From assembly GCA_002340985.1 (NCBI GenBank), contig DDNC01000022.1, positions 75,733 through 116,508 of the forward strand: a stretch of DNA of 40,776 nucleotides, given 5' to 3'. Below the pieces are notes generated by a model. The model did no database searches, was not told the origin of the DNA, and saw only the letters and a list, made by a program, of their open reading frames with translations. Position numbers and translations under genes: made by a program. Below are positions 17,180-25,738 of this stretch, piece by piece. This DNA comes from Firmicutes bacterium UBA2530. GTDB taxonomy: Bacteria; Bacillota; Clostridia; Tissierellales; Sedimentibacteraceae. Position 1 is the first letter of the stretch. The number at the start of each line of letters is the position of its first letter.

Positions 17180-18484
17180 TTAGATAAATACAAGAGATAA
17201 CCACGGAACATAAGTTATAAGCAACAACCCTGCCAGTGACACTAAAAAGAACGGAACAATGTATGGGAACATTTTTTCCATTTTTATTTTAGCTATAGCC
17301 GCTCCTACAAACAGGTTACAGCCATAAGGCGGTGTACATAAGCCTATGGCCAGGTTAACAGCCATTACTACTCCGAAATGTATAGGATTGATACCCAGAC
17401 TGTTTATTGTAGGCATAAGCATTGGCGCCATAACAATAATAGCAGGTACCGTATCAAGAAATAATCCCACTACTAATAAAATCAAGTTTATAAACAGCAA
17501 TACAACAGAAGAATTTGAAGATACATTTGTCAAAAATTCAGTAATCATCTGAGGAACTTTCTCATATGTCATGAATGTCGAAAATACTGTTGAATATCCT
17601 AATAAAAATGAAGTTATTCCGTTTAATACCGCTGTATCCAAAAATACATCCTTTAGACCTTTCCATGTTAAGTCCTTATATACAAACAAGCTTATTATAA
17701 TAGAATAAACAACTGATATACAAGCCGCTTCCGTGGGAGTAAAAATACCTGAGTAAATTCCGCCTAAAATAATAACCGGTGATAACAAAGCCCAGAAGCC
17801 ATCTCTAATACTTTTAATAACTTCTGTGAATCTGTACTTCATTGCCTCTTTTACAGATACCTTTTCGTCATCCCTTTTGGATTTAAGGTCTACTCCCTTA
17901 ATTGTGCATATTATTATGTTTGCTATTACAAACAATACTCCCAACAATATTCCGGGCAATACACCTGCCAGGAATAATTGCGGAATAGATACTCCCGTTG
18001 TAGCTCCATATAGCACAAAAGATAAGCTTGGCGGTATAATAGGACCTACAATACCTCCAAAGCAAACTATTGTAGCTGCATATGCGGGATCATATCCCTT
18101 TTTCCTCATTTCAGGAATCATCATTCCACCTATTGCAGATGTTGTTGCCATTCCCGAACCCGACAATGCTCCGAAGAACATACATGCAATTACAGCCACA
18201 CTGCCGATTGCGCCATTTACAAAACTGATTAATGTCGATGCAAAATTTACAATCTTTTTCGCTATTCCTCCGGTAGACATAATAAGTCCGGCCAGCATGA
18301 AAAACGGAATAGCCATAACTGTAAATGAAAATATTCCGCTATAAGAATATTGAGCACTGATTGCCATGTTTAAATCTGAAAAGTTTGCCATTGAAAACAT
18401 GGTAGCTCCGCCTATTGCAAATCCAACAGGGACACCTATCAATAACAATATGAACAATGCTATAAATAAAGCAATTACTGCCAC
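17180..18484 (-). CDS. dctM: TRAP transporter large permease (DctM)
   Basis: 434-residue membrane protein that carries the ion-coupled transport step of a tripartite TRAP importer. Sequence marks: VIALFIALFILLLIGVPVGFAIG at the start, PFFMLAGLIMSTGGIAKKIV, GSGMATTSAIGGMMIPEM, and GIVGPIIPPSLSFVLYGATTG, all canonical DctM motifs; about 12 helices. The start is GTG at 18484, with AGGAGGG seven bases upstream. It follows dctQ after 12 bases and ends in the operon terminator. Confidence 0.95.
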   Translation of the reverse strand: MAVIALFIALFILLLIGVPVGFAIGGATMFSMANFSDLNMAISAQYSYSGIFSFTVMAIPFFMLAGLIMSTGGIAKKIVNFASTLISFVNGAIGSVAVIACMFFGALSGSGMATTSAIGGMMIPEMRKKGYDPAYAATIVCFGGIVGPIIPPSLSFVLYGATTGVSIPQLFLAGVLPGILLGVLFVIANIIICTIKGVDLKSKRDDEKVSVKEAMKYRFTEVIKSIRDGFWALLSPVIILGGIYSGIFTPTEAACISVVYSIIISLFVYKDLTWKGLKDVFLDTAVLNGITSFLLGYSTVFSTFMTYEKVPQMITEFLTNVSSNSSVVLLFINLILLVVGLFLDTVPAIIVMAPMLMPTINSLGINPIHFGVVMAVNLAIGLCTPPYGCNLFVGAAIAKIKMEKMFPYIVPFFLVSLAGLLLITYVPWLSLVFI

Positions 18485-18496
18485 TATAGATCCCTC

Positions 18497-18985
18497 CTAT
18501 ACTATAATATCCTTTTTATTTATCGATTGTACTGCTTGAATAAAATAAATGCCTGCTCTGATTATAAAAATTCCACAGCCTAAAACCAGTGATAAATATC
18601 CCCAGGCTGTACTTATTTTAATGCCTGCATAAGGTATGTTTCTTTGAATTCCTATCATTATAACGCCATAGTACATAGTTATACCGCATATAATAATAAG
18701 AATGAGTTCTGAAATTGCCTCAAATATCATTTTTAATTTATGAGGCAGTTTATCTACTACTAATGTTATTTTTATGTGTTCCTTTCTCTTATGTCCGATG
18801 CTTATACCTATCCAAGATATCCATACAAACAGAAATTTCCCCAGTTCTTCTGACCAAGACAATGAATTGTTTAATATATATCTCATAATAACTTGAACAA
18901 ATATTATACCTACCATTGCAACAAACATTCCCACAAGAGCCGTTTCTTCAATTTTATCCAAGATATTTAATATACTTTTTTTCAT
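18497..18985 (-). CDS. dctQ: TRAP transporter small permease (DctQ)
   Basis: 162-residue protein with four predicted helices and the family signature NNSLSWSEELGKFLFVWISWIG in the middle, plus GHKRKEHIKIT after it. It pairs with DctM to form the membrane complex. Start taken at ATG 18985 because AGGAG is close upstream; an earlier in-frame start would cover that site. It lies between dctP and dctM; a hairpin upstream (19015-19062) may lower its expression relative to dctP. Confidence 0.93.
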   Translation of the reverse strand: MKKSILNILDKIEETALVGMFVAMVGIIFVQVIMRYILNNSLSWSEELGKFLFVWISWIGISIGHKRKEHIKITLVVDKLPHKLKMIFEAISELILIIICGITMYYGVIMIGIQRNIPYAGIKISTAWGYLSLVLGCGIFIIRAGIYFIQAVQSINKKDIIV

Positions 18986-19014
18986 GCCCTTCTCCTCTCT
19001 TAAAATAAATTGGT

Positions 19015-19062
19015 GCAAAAATTATTATTCAAGCATGCCTCTTTCATGCTTGAATAATAATT
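19015..19062 (-). terminator. intercistronic hairpin between dctP and dctQ
   Basis: Eighteen-base perfect stem (19020-19037 with 19045-19062) around a seven-base loop; on the minus strand it is followed by TTTTTGC. It begins 12 bases past the dctP stop, so it probably acts as a partial terminator or a 3' stabiliser that raises binding-protein levels over the permease. Confidence 0.8.
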
Positions 19063-19074
19063 AAGCAATTAGTA

Positions 19075-20097
19075 TTATGGGCGTGTTTTTAACCACTTTT
19101 CAATCATTTCATCACCCACAATTTTACGTTGATAATCATAAACAGGTTGTACAGCTTCTTCAAATGCTTTTATTTCAGCCTCTGTTAATTCGTATACCTC
19201 TGCGCCCTCTTCTTTAAATCTTTTTAAGTATTCCTGTTCCTTCGCAAATTCTTCGGCCCTTTGCTTCTTCGCAACCTCTTTAACTCCTCTTTCCAGAACT
19301 TCTCTGTCTGCAGGATTTAAAGATTCAATCCATTCTCTTGAGCAAATTATTGGGAAAGGAGAACTTGCGTGATTAGTCAACGTTACATAAGGAGCAATTT
19401 CATGAAGATTAAAGTCATTAAATACTCCTAATGAATGGTCTAAGGCATTGATTTGTCCCTGGGATAATGAAGTTATAACTTCTCCCCATGCCATTGGTGT
19501 AGGATTAGCACCCATAGCCTTCCATATTTCTATGTTTAAATCATTTTGTGCAATACGTACTTTTTGTCCCTTTAAGTCAGCAGCATTTTTATAAACCTTG
19601 TTTCTGCTGATAACCTGTCTCATACCGTTATAATACATATCGATGCAATAGTATCCGGAATCCTTCAGTGTTTCATTAAACAGCTCCAGCCCCCCGTTTT
19701 CAAATGTTCCCTTTTCCCAGTCCTGGAATGAGGGATATAAATACGGCAAATCTATGCATGTTGCATTTGGCCCTGCTGCTGATGTGATTACGGATGACAG
19801 GTCAAACATCATTGTTACAGTACCAATTTTTATTCCGGAAACTAAGTCCGGAGTATCTCCCAACTGTCCGTCAGAATATACTTCAACCTTAAATTTACCA
19901 GGTGCTTCCTTTTCTAAAACTTCGCCTAAAGCCTCACTCCAGATATTTGTAGATCTCTGTGATGAATCTGTATGTCCTATTTTGATTACAATAGGTCCGT
20001 CAGCCGGCTTTGTTGTTTCTTTGTTTGAACAACCTGAGGCAACACTGATAATCATTGCCAGGCATAACATGAGTGCAATTACTTTTACTTTTTTCAT
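19075..20097 (-). CDS. dctP: TRAP transporter solute-binding lipoprotein (DctP)
   Basis: 340-residue extracellular binding protein, membrane anchored by lipobox ASGC (Cys23). DctP-type motifs include IKIGHTDSSQRSTNIWSEAL near the N-terminus, FDLSSVITSAAGPNATCIDLPYLY, and LKGQKVRIAQNDLNIEIWKAMGANPTPM, in which the arginine normally grips the substrate carboxylate, then EVITSLSQGQINALDHS. A C4-dicarboxylate or other organic acid is therefore the expected ligand, but which one is not visible. AAGGA precedes the start. Transcribed from a sigma-54 promoter at 20142-20158. Confidence 0.95.
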   Translation of the reverse strand: MKKVKVIALMLCLAMIISVASGCSNKETTKPADGPIVIKIGHTDSSQRSTNIWSEALGEVLEKEAPGKFKVEVYSDGQLGDTPDLVSGIKIGTVTMMFDLSSVITSAAGPNATCIDLPYLYPSFQDWEKGTFENGGLELFNETLKDSGYYCIDMYYNGMRQVISRNKVYKNAADLKGQKVRIAQNDLNIEIWKAMGANPTPMAWGEVITSLSQGQINALDHSLGVFNDFNLHEIAPYVTLTNHASSPFPIICSREWIESLNPADREVLERGVKEVAKKQRAEEFAKEQEYLKRFKEEGAEVYELTEAEIKAFEEAVQPVYDYQRKIVGDEMIEKWLKTRP

Positions 20098-20141
20098 AAT
20101 TTTAATCCTTTCTTATAACATTTATGTGTTGACCATATAAG

Positions 20142-20158
20142 AGCAATTTCCATGCCAA
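20142..20158 (-). promoter_or_regulatory. sigma-54 (-24/-12) promoter of the TRAP operon
   Basis: On the minus strand TTGGCATGGAAATTGCT. The invariant GG and GC are ten bases apart, the fixed sigma-54 spacing, and the match to TTGGCA-N6-TTGCW is nearly complete. It lies 44 bases upstream of the dctP start, and a sigma-54 activator gene ends about 135 bases further upstream. Confidence 0.93.
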
Positions 20159-20220
20159 CAAAATAATTTATTTTATTTGTGTATTTTTTAATACTTTTAT
20201 AAAATTATAGTTTTGCAAAA

Positions 20221-20248
20221 ATTAAAAGCGTGAAATATTGTTCACGCT
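20221..20248 (-). terminator. terminator of the sigma-54 activator gene, possibly also an activator site
   Basis: AGCGTGAA (20227-20234), six-base loop, TTCACGCT (20241-20248), followed on the minus strand by TTTAATTTTTG. It lies 45 bases after the activator stop but also about 70-100 bases upstream of the sigma-54 promoter, where activators bind, so the GTGAA-N6-TTCAC palindrome may double as an enhancer site. Confidence 0.7.
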
Positions 20249-20292
20249 CTCAGTTTTTATAGTGATATTTATTTCATGTTTTTTATAAAACA

Positions 20293-21684
20293 TTATCTTA
20301 ATATGCCACGCATCTCATCGGGGCTGATTTTATATTCATTGATTTTATTCCACAGCTGCCTGGTGCTTATTTTAAGCTCGTCAGACGTCTTTGCCACATT
20401 TCCATGATTATTTTTCAATACTTCATATATATAACTTCTTTCAAAATCATCTCTTGCATCCTTCAATGACTTTTCACAATTATTTTTAACCAGCATTGTT
20501 TTCTCCTTTGATACTATTGGCATAAGAAGTTCATTTACTGTTACTATTCCATCCTTACTCAAAGCTATCATTCTTTCAATTATATTTTTAAGCTCCCTCA
20601 CATTCCCCGGGTAGTCATAATTAAGCAAGAAATTCATTACCTCTTCATCCACTTTAATATTCATCTTCTTCTGATCTTTTCCGATTTTTTCTATAAAGAA
20701 ATCAATAAAAGCCGGCAGGTCCTCCCGTCTTTCTCTCAACGGAGGTATTTTCAATGTCAAGGTATTAATTCTGTAAAGCAAATCTTCTCTGAAATCACCT
20801 TCGGTTATTTTTTCAGCAAGATCCTTGTTTGTTGCAGAAATAAATCTCACGTCTAAGTCTATGGACTTGTTGCTTCCCAATCTCTCTATCTTTCTGCTTT
20901 CTATAGCACGCAGCAGCTTGCCCTGAGTAGTCACAGGCAAGTCCCCTATTTCATCCAAGAACAATGTACCTAAGTTTGCCTGTTCGAATTTACCAATTCT
21001 TGTGTCATTTGCACCGGTAAACGAGCCTTTTTCGTGGCCGAATAATTCCGAATCTATAACCCCTTCAGGAAACACCTGGCAGTTGATAGCTACAAAAGGC
21101 TCAGATTTCCTTTTGCTCAGCCGATGTATATAATTTGCAAATATTTCTTTTCCTACTCCTGATTCACCTAAAAGTAATACGTTAATGCCTGTATCCGCAA
21201 CTCTATCACATATTTCTAACAGCTGGAGATATTTCTCATTTTTAGACTCAGTGAATACCTCTTTTACATTTTGATTTTTTAATAAGAATATACTTTTACG
21301 CTCTAAACGATGTATCTTTGCCAATCTGTCAACCTTCATGACTAATTCATCCATATTGCTGCTTTTTGTAAAATAATCAACAGCGCCATACTTTATAGAA
21401 TCCACGGCGCTCTCAATACTTCCGAATGCTGTCATTACTATTATATCAATATAATCATATTCTTCCTTTATTCTCTTTATCAGCTCAACTCCATCCATAA
21501 TAGGCATCTTTAAATCAGTCAGAACAAGATCAACCACATTGTTCTCAAGGTAATCAAGAGCTTCAATACCATTTGAACAGCTTGCTATACTATATCCTAT
21601 ATCTGATAATATTAAAGTGAGAACCTTCTGATATTCAATTTCATCATCTACTATTAATATTTTGTATCCTTTTCTCTCTACCAT
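20293..21684 (-). CDS. sigma-54-dependent response regulator (NtrC/DctD class)
   Basis: 463-residue activator with three domains. Receiver, residues 7-120, phosphoacceptor Asp57 in LVLTDLKMP with the acidic pair D13/D14. AAA+ domain, about 150-375: Walker A GESGVGKE, the sigma-54 contact loop as GSFTGA (usual form GAFTGA), Walker B GTLFLDEIGDLP, arginine fingers near PPLRERREDLP. Fis-type helix-turn-helix at the end (GNVAKTSDELKISTRQLWNKINEY). ATG is preceded by GGAG that overlaps the kinase stop, so the pair is coupled. The neighbouring TRAP operon has a matching sigma-54 promoter, so this is its likely activator. Confidence 0.95.
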   Translation of the reverse strand: MVERKGYKILIVDDEIEYQKVLTLILSDIGYSIASCSNGIEALDYLENNVVDLVLTDLKMPIMDGVELIKRIKEEYDYIDIIVMTAFGSIESAVDSIKYGAVDYFTKSSNMDELVMKVDRLAKIHRLERKSIFLLKNQNVKEVFTESKNEKYLQLLEICDRVADTGINVLLLGESGVGKEIFANYIHRLSKRKSEPFVAINCQVFPEGVIDSELFGHEKGSFTGANDTRIGKFEQANLGTLFLDEIGDLPVTTQGKLLRAIESRKIERLGSNKSIDLDVRFISATNKDLAEKITEGDFREDLLYRINTLTLKIPPLRERREDLPAFIDFFIEKIGKDQKKMNIKVDEEVMNFLLNYDYPGNVRELKNIIERMIALSKDGIVTVNELLMPIVSKEKTMLVKNNCEKSLKDARDDFERSYIYEVLKNNHGNVAKTSDELKISTRQLWNKINEYKISPDEMRGILR

Positions 21685-21688
21685 TCAA

Positions 21689-23674
21689 TTACTCCTTTAC
21701 CGGCAATACTATATAAAATATTGTCCCCTCTCCAATATTGCTTTCCACAGAAATACTGCCTCCGTTATTTGCAATTTCGGTACTCAGTATATAAAGCCCC
21801 AATCCTGTTCCGCTTTCCTTCGTAGAATAAAATGGGTCAAATATCTTATCAACCTCAGACTTTTCTATACCGCATCCGTTATCCTTAATTTCTATATGCA
21901 AGCATCCCTCTTCTATCTTCGTGCTTATATTTATGTTCTTATCTGCTATTTCCAATCCCTTAAAAGAGTCTATGCCGTTGTTTATTAAATTTATAAGTAC
22001 CATTCTCAATACTTCATTGTTTATTGAGATCTGTTCAGGCAACAAATCATTGTAAGCCCACGTTATTTTTATTCCTTTTTGTTCGGCATTATCTTTTTCA
22101 GCATCTATTATTAAGCTTATAAATTCCTTAATATTCACAATTTGTACTTCATCATTTGAAAGCTTCGAAAATCTTAACAAATTTTCCACAAGGTTATTTA
22201 TTCTGTTTGCAGAATCATTTATAACAGATATGGCATGATTGTAAGCTTCATTTATTTTGTGCTTTTCAATAAAATATGTATAGCTTTTTATTAAGCCAAG
22301 GGGATTCCTGATTTCATGAGCAAGTCCTGCTGACAGCTGACCTACTGCTATCATTTTGGACTCCTGCCTCTCTCTTTTTTCCTTCAAATATTTTTCCGTA
22401 TAATCCTCTATAACAATCATGGTTTTATTAATTGCAACCTTCTGGAGGGTAACATAGTAATAGCTGCTTCCTATATTCAGCACCTTATCCATATTATCCT
22501 TATCTACAAATGGTGATAGCTCTTTGATATCCTTGTAATTAAAGCCTATTAGACTTTCTTTCGGAATACCTATGAGCTCAGATATTGAATTGTTGCATGC
22601 TAATATTACAGAGTCATTACCTGTTACCATTATGGCATTTTTCATTGTATTGATAATAAGGCGGAGCTCCTCCCTGCTTTCAAACAGCTCCCTGGTCCTT
22701 GTATTAACCCTTTGTGTTATAACATAGTTCCAGCTTGTAAACCCGCCGATAATAAATATTGCTGCTATCAATATCTTATATGTGGTTTCGATTTTCTTTA
22801 AGTCTATATTGTCAGTATCAAAATTTCCCAACCATTTATATTGAGTTTGTACTATCAGGTTCTTCTTCTTCAATTGTAATATACCTTTGTTCAATATATT
22901 AAGCAAGTCATTGTTATCGTCTTTTACAGCAAGACTTATTTCTTTCTCATATAAAACAGGCTTTAAAAATTTATAATTTGCACTTTTATTCGTAACATTT
23001 ATAAAATGTGCCGCCTCCATATCACCTCCTACAAAGCCTGAAACAACACCTGTATCCAGCAATGCAAAGCATTGATATATATTATCAACATTCATTATTT
23101 CAATATTGCTTACGCCTTTTATGCTATATGTATTTTTGAAAAATTCATCTATTCTATTATTAACATTTTCCTTTTGTAATGCCACCAGCGTTTTATTGTT
23201 AAGATCATTAATTGTTTCTATATTTGAATCCTTTTTTACCAATATTTTAGTTTTTACTACACAGAGCGGCTGGCTAAAATAAATATCGCTTCTTTTTTCT
23301 TCACCAAATATACTTTCCGAAACTATTATATCAATTTCACCCTTCATATGTGCCTTTTCTAAATAATCACTTGCTCCCGGCTTCATATGAATATTGCTTC
23401 CTAATTGAATTGCCAGCTGAGATAGGTAATCAACTAGAATTCCTGTATTGTAATTATTAAATTCATTTGTGTAAGCTAATGGCGGATAATTATAAATTCC
23501 CGCTAAAAAATCCTTTTCTTTTATGAGATTGTTCTCCTTTTCTGTTAAAGGAGAGTTATATCTATAATATTCTACCACTCCAATTCCATATCTCAGTTTT
23601 TTATCAGCTTTATTTATAGCAATAGAACCTATAATCAAAATAATAATTAATATTAATACTTTTTTTGTTTTCAT
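21689..23674 (-). CDS. sensor histidine kinase with solute-binding-protein-like sensor domain
   Basis: 661-residue membrane kinase. An N-terminal helix (about 7-24) is followed by an extracellular region (45-285) of the bacterial solute-binding family 3 type: FLAGIYNYPPLAYTN, then GEIDIIVSESIFGEEKRSDIYFSQPL. Then a membrane helix (about 297-317), a PAS domain (about 335-430), HisKA with H-box LSAGLAHEIRNPLG (His453), and an ATPase domain with N box NLINNGIDSF and G boxes DNGCGIE, FDPFYSTKESGTGLGLYI. AGGAG precedes the ATG. It likely detects an extracellular ligand and phosphorylates the adjacent activator. The sensor differs from the usual DctB fold. Confidence 0.94.
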   Translation of the reverse strand: MKTKKVLILIIILIIGSIAINKADKKLRYGIGVVEYYRYNSPLTEKENNLIKEKDFLAGIYNYPPLAYTNEFNNYNTGILVDYLSQLAIQLGSNIHMKPGASDYLEKAHMKGEIDIIVSESIFGEEKRSDIYFSQPLCVVKTKILVKKDSNIETINDLNNKTLVALQKENVNNRIDEFFKNTYSIKGVSNIEIMNVDNIYQCFALLDTGVVSGFVGGDMEAAHFINVTNKSANYKFLKPVLYEKEISLAVKDDNNDLLNILNKGILQLKKKNLIVQTQYKWLGNFDTDNIDLKKIETTYKILIAAIFIIGGFTSWNYVITQRVNTRTRELFESREELRLIINTMKNAIMVTGNDSVILACNNSISELIGIPKESLIGFNYKDIKELSPFVDKDNMDKVLNIGSSYYYVTLQKVAINKTMIVIEDYTEKYLKEKRERQESKMIAVGQLSAGLAHEIRNPLGLIKSYTYFIEKHKINEAYNHAISVINDSANRINNLVENLLRFSKLSNDEVQIVNIKEFISLIIDAEKDNAEQKGIKITWAYNDLLPEQISINNEVLRMVLINLINNGIDSFKGLEIADKNINISTKIEEGCLHIEIKDNGCGIEKSEVDKIFDPFYSTKESGTGLGLYILSTEIANNGGSISVESNIGEGTIFYIVLPVKE

Positions 23675-23726
23675 AAATTACTCCTGTATGAATTGGAACT
23701 ACATTTCGCTTTAAGGCTCGTCTCTC

Positions 23727-23755
23727 ATTATACCTTAAACACAAATACACAGCAA
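23727..23755 (-). promoter_or_regulatory. promoter of the kinase-activator pair
   Basis: On the minus strand TTGCTG (23755-23750), 17-base spacer, TATAAT (23732-23727). Inverted heptamers TTTAAGG (23710-23716) and CCTTAAA (23733-23739) flank the -10 box. Confidence 0.65.
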
Positions 23756-23821
23756 CAAAAACCATTTCATCATCTTTTATCCTTTATTAATTTCATGCAC
23801 CATGATAATTTTTATACAGTC

Positions 23822-23850
23822 TTGAAAAGGCTTCCATTTTTCTGTATAAT
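23822..23850 (+). promoter_or_regulatory. promoter of the 5'-nucleotidase gene
   Basis: TTGAAA (23822-23827), 17-base spacer, TATAAT (23845-23850); the start codon is 41 bases further on, with GGAGGG before it. Confidence 0.85.
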
Positions 23851-23891
23851 GTATCCATATCCACATTATAAAATTATGGAGGGAAAAAAGT

Positions 23892-25640
23892 ATGAAGAAA
23901 CGAGTAACAAGTTTAGTATTAGCAGCATTATTAATTCTAAGCAGTTTCAGCTTTGCATTCGCACAGGATGCAGAAACCACTAAAATTACTATTATTCACA
24001 CTAATGACACTCATGCAAGACTTGAAGGGACTGCAACAGAGATAGGATTTGCAAAGATAGCCACCCTTATTAAGGAAGCTAAGGAAGCTAACCCGAATAC
24101 ATTGGTTCTCGACGCAGGAGACACTCTTCACGGAATGCCTATAGTCAACATAAGCAAGGGCGAAAATGCGGTAAAAGTACTGCAGGCTGCAGGCTATGAC
24201 TATATGACAGTTGGAAACCACGATTTTAACTACGGCAAGGAAAGATTGCTCGAGCTCAGAGATATGTCTGAGGTAGGAATGATATGTGCCAATGTTCTGA
24301 ACGAAAAGGGCGAATCCATTTTCACACCTTATGTTATAAAGGAAATAGGCGGAGTAAAAATAGGAATATTTGGTCTTGCGACTCCTGAAACAACATATAA
24401 GACAAGTCCTTCAAATGTTGTTGGCTTAACATTTGAAGATCCTGTGAAGGTTTCGAAAAAAATAGTTGCTGAATTAAAGGATAAGACTGATGTTATCATC
24501 GCTCTGGCGCATCTTGGACTTGACGAAAGCTCTGTTATAACTTCCAAAGCTCTGGCTGAAAATGTTAAGGATATTGATGTTATAATAGACGGACACAGCC
24601 ATACGAAACTGGAAACAGGTCTGATGGTTAACGGTGTGCTTATAGCTCAGACAGGTAACTATGACAACAACTTAGGATATGTTAATATAGAAGTACAGAG
24701 CGGAAATATTGTTTCTAAAGCAGCTGAACTGCTTACAGCAGCAAATGCGGCAAATACGGTTCCGGACCCTGAAATTACAGAGACAATCAACAAACTTAAA
24801 GAAGCAAACAAATCTGTATTTGACAAGGTAGTTGCAAAAACAGATATTTATCTTGACGGCGTAAGAGAAAATGTAAGAACAAAGGAAACAAACCTCGGAA
24901 ATCTTTCTGCTGATGCTGTAAGAGCTGCATCTGGTGCCGATGTGGGCTTTGTAAACGGCGGAAATATAAGAATTGCAATAAACCCCGGAGATATTACATT
25001 TGGAATGATTGCCGAATTATTCCCATTCGGAAATACCGTACAGGTTAAGAAAATAACCGGCGAAGATTTATTGGCAGTATTAGAGCATTCAGTAAGCGGA
25101 TATCCTGCAGCACAGGGAGGCTTCCTCCATGTAAGCGGAATGGAATTCACATTTGATCCTGCACAGCCTGCCGGCTCAAGAGTTACCGAAGCAAAAGTTG
25201 GCGGCGCTGCTCTTGATAAAGCCGCAGAATATACTGTTGCAATCAATGACTTCCTGGGAATAGGCGGAGATGGCTTTACAATGCTTGCAAAATATCCTAT
25301 ATATGCGGAATTCGGAACATATGAGGAAATATTTGCAGATTACTTAAATGCCAACGGAACTAAAGGAATCGAGGTTTCAGGAAGAATTGCTGTAAAAGAA
25401 GCTGCTGTTGAAGAACCTGCTCCGCAACCGGAACCTGCACCAGCTCCTGAACCAGCGCCCGCTCCGCAACCAGCTCCTGCTCCTGAAGCTGAGGTTACAT
25501 ACATAGTTATATCCGGCGATGTATTATGGAAAATAGCTGAAAAGTACGGAACTACATGGGAAGCTCTGGCTAAGTACAACAACCTTGCAAATCCTCACCT
25601 GATTATGCCGGGACAATCAATAAAGGTACCAAACAAATAG
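23892..25640 (+). CDS. secreted 5'-nucleotidase/metallophosphatase with C-terminal LysM
   Basis: 582-residue exported enzyme of the UshA/5'-nucleotidase family, which strips phosphate from nucleotides outside the cell. Signal peptide ends near AFAQ (residue 19). The dimetal site motifs are HTNDTHARLEG, LDAGDTLHG, VGNHDFNYG and DGHSHT; the substrate-binding domain follows with LGNLSADAVR, GFVNGGNIR and FPFGNTVQV. A proline-rich linker of PAP repeats (about 502-530) leads to a LysM domain (YIVISGDVLWKIAEKYGTTW...IMPGQSIKVP), which should hold the enzyme on peptidoglycan. Monocistronic with its own promoter and terminator. Substrate could include other phosphoesters. Confidence 0.95.
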   Translation: MKKRVTSLVLAALLILSSFSFAFAQDAETTKITIIHTNDTHARLEGTATEIGFAKIATLIKEAKEANPNTLVLDAGDTLHGMPIVNISKGENAVKVLQAAGYDYMTVGNHDFNYGKERLLELRDMSEVGMICANVLNEKGESIFTPYVIKEIGGVKIGIFGLATPETTYKTSPSNVVGLTFEDPVKVSKKIVAELKDKTDVIIALAHLGLDESSVITSKALAENVKDIDVIIDGHSHTKLETGLMVNGVLIAQTGNYDNNLGYVNIEVQSGNIVSKAAELLTAANAANTVPDPEITETINKLKEANKSVFDKVVAKTDIYLDGVRENVRTKETNLGNLSADAVRAASGADVGFVNGGNIRIAINPGDITFGMIAELFPFGNTVQVKKITGEDLLAVLEHSVSGYPAAQGGFLHVSGMEFTFDPAQPAGSRVTEAKVGGAALDKAAEYTVAINDFLGIGGDGFTMLAKYPIYAEFGTYEEIFADYLNANGTKGIEVSGRIAVKEAAVEEPAPQPEPAPAPEPAPAPQPAPAPEAEVTYIVISGDVLWKIAEKYGTTWEALAKYNNLANPHLIMPGQSIKVPNK

Positions 25641-25666
25641 CATATATTAATATTAAGCAATAAAAG

Positions 25667-25716
25667 AATACTCATGAAAAAGCTCGTCTTTTTCATGAGT
25701 ATTTATCTTTTTATTT
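25667..25716 (+). terminator. terminator between the two phosphoesterase genes
   Basis: Sixteen-base perfect stem (25667-25682 with 25688-25703) around CTCGT, followed by TATCTTTTTATTT. The gene on the minus strand ends at 25739, so it may be used from both sides. Confidence 0.9.
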
Positions 25717-25738
25717 ATTTTTTATTTCTTTAATTGCT

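Noticed and set aside
17826..18344. 172-codon plus-strand ORF opposite dctM
   Set aside because: Antisense shadow of conserved DctM motifs.
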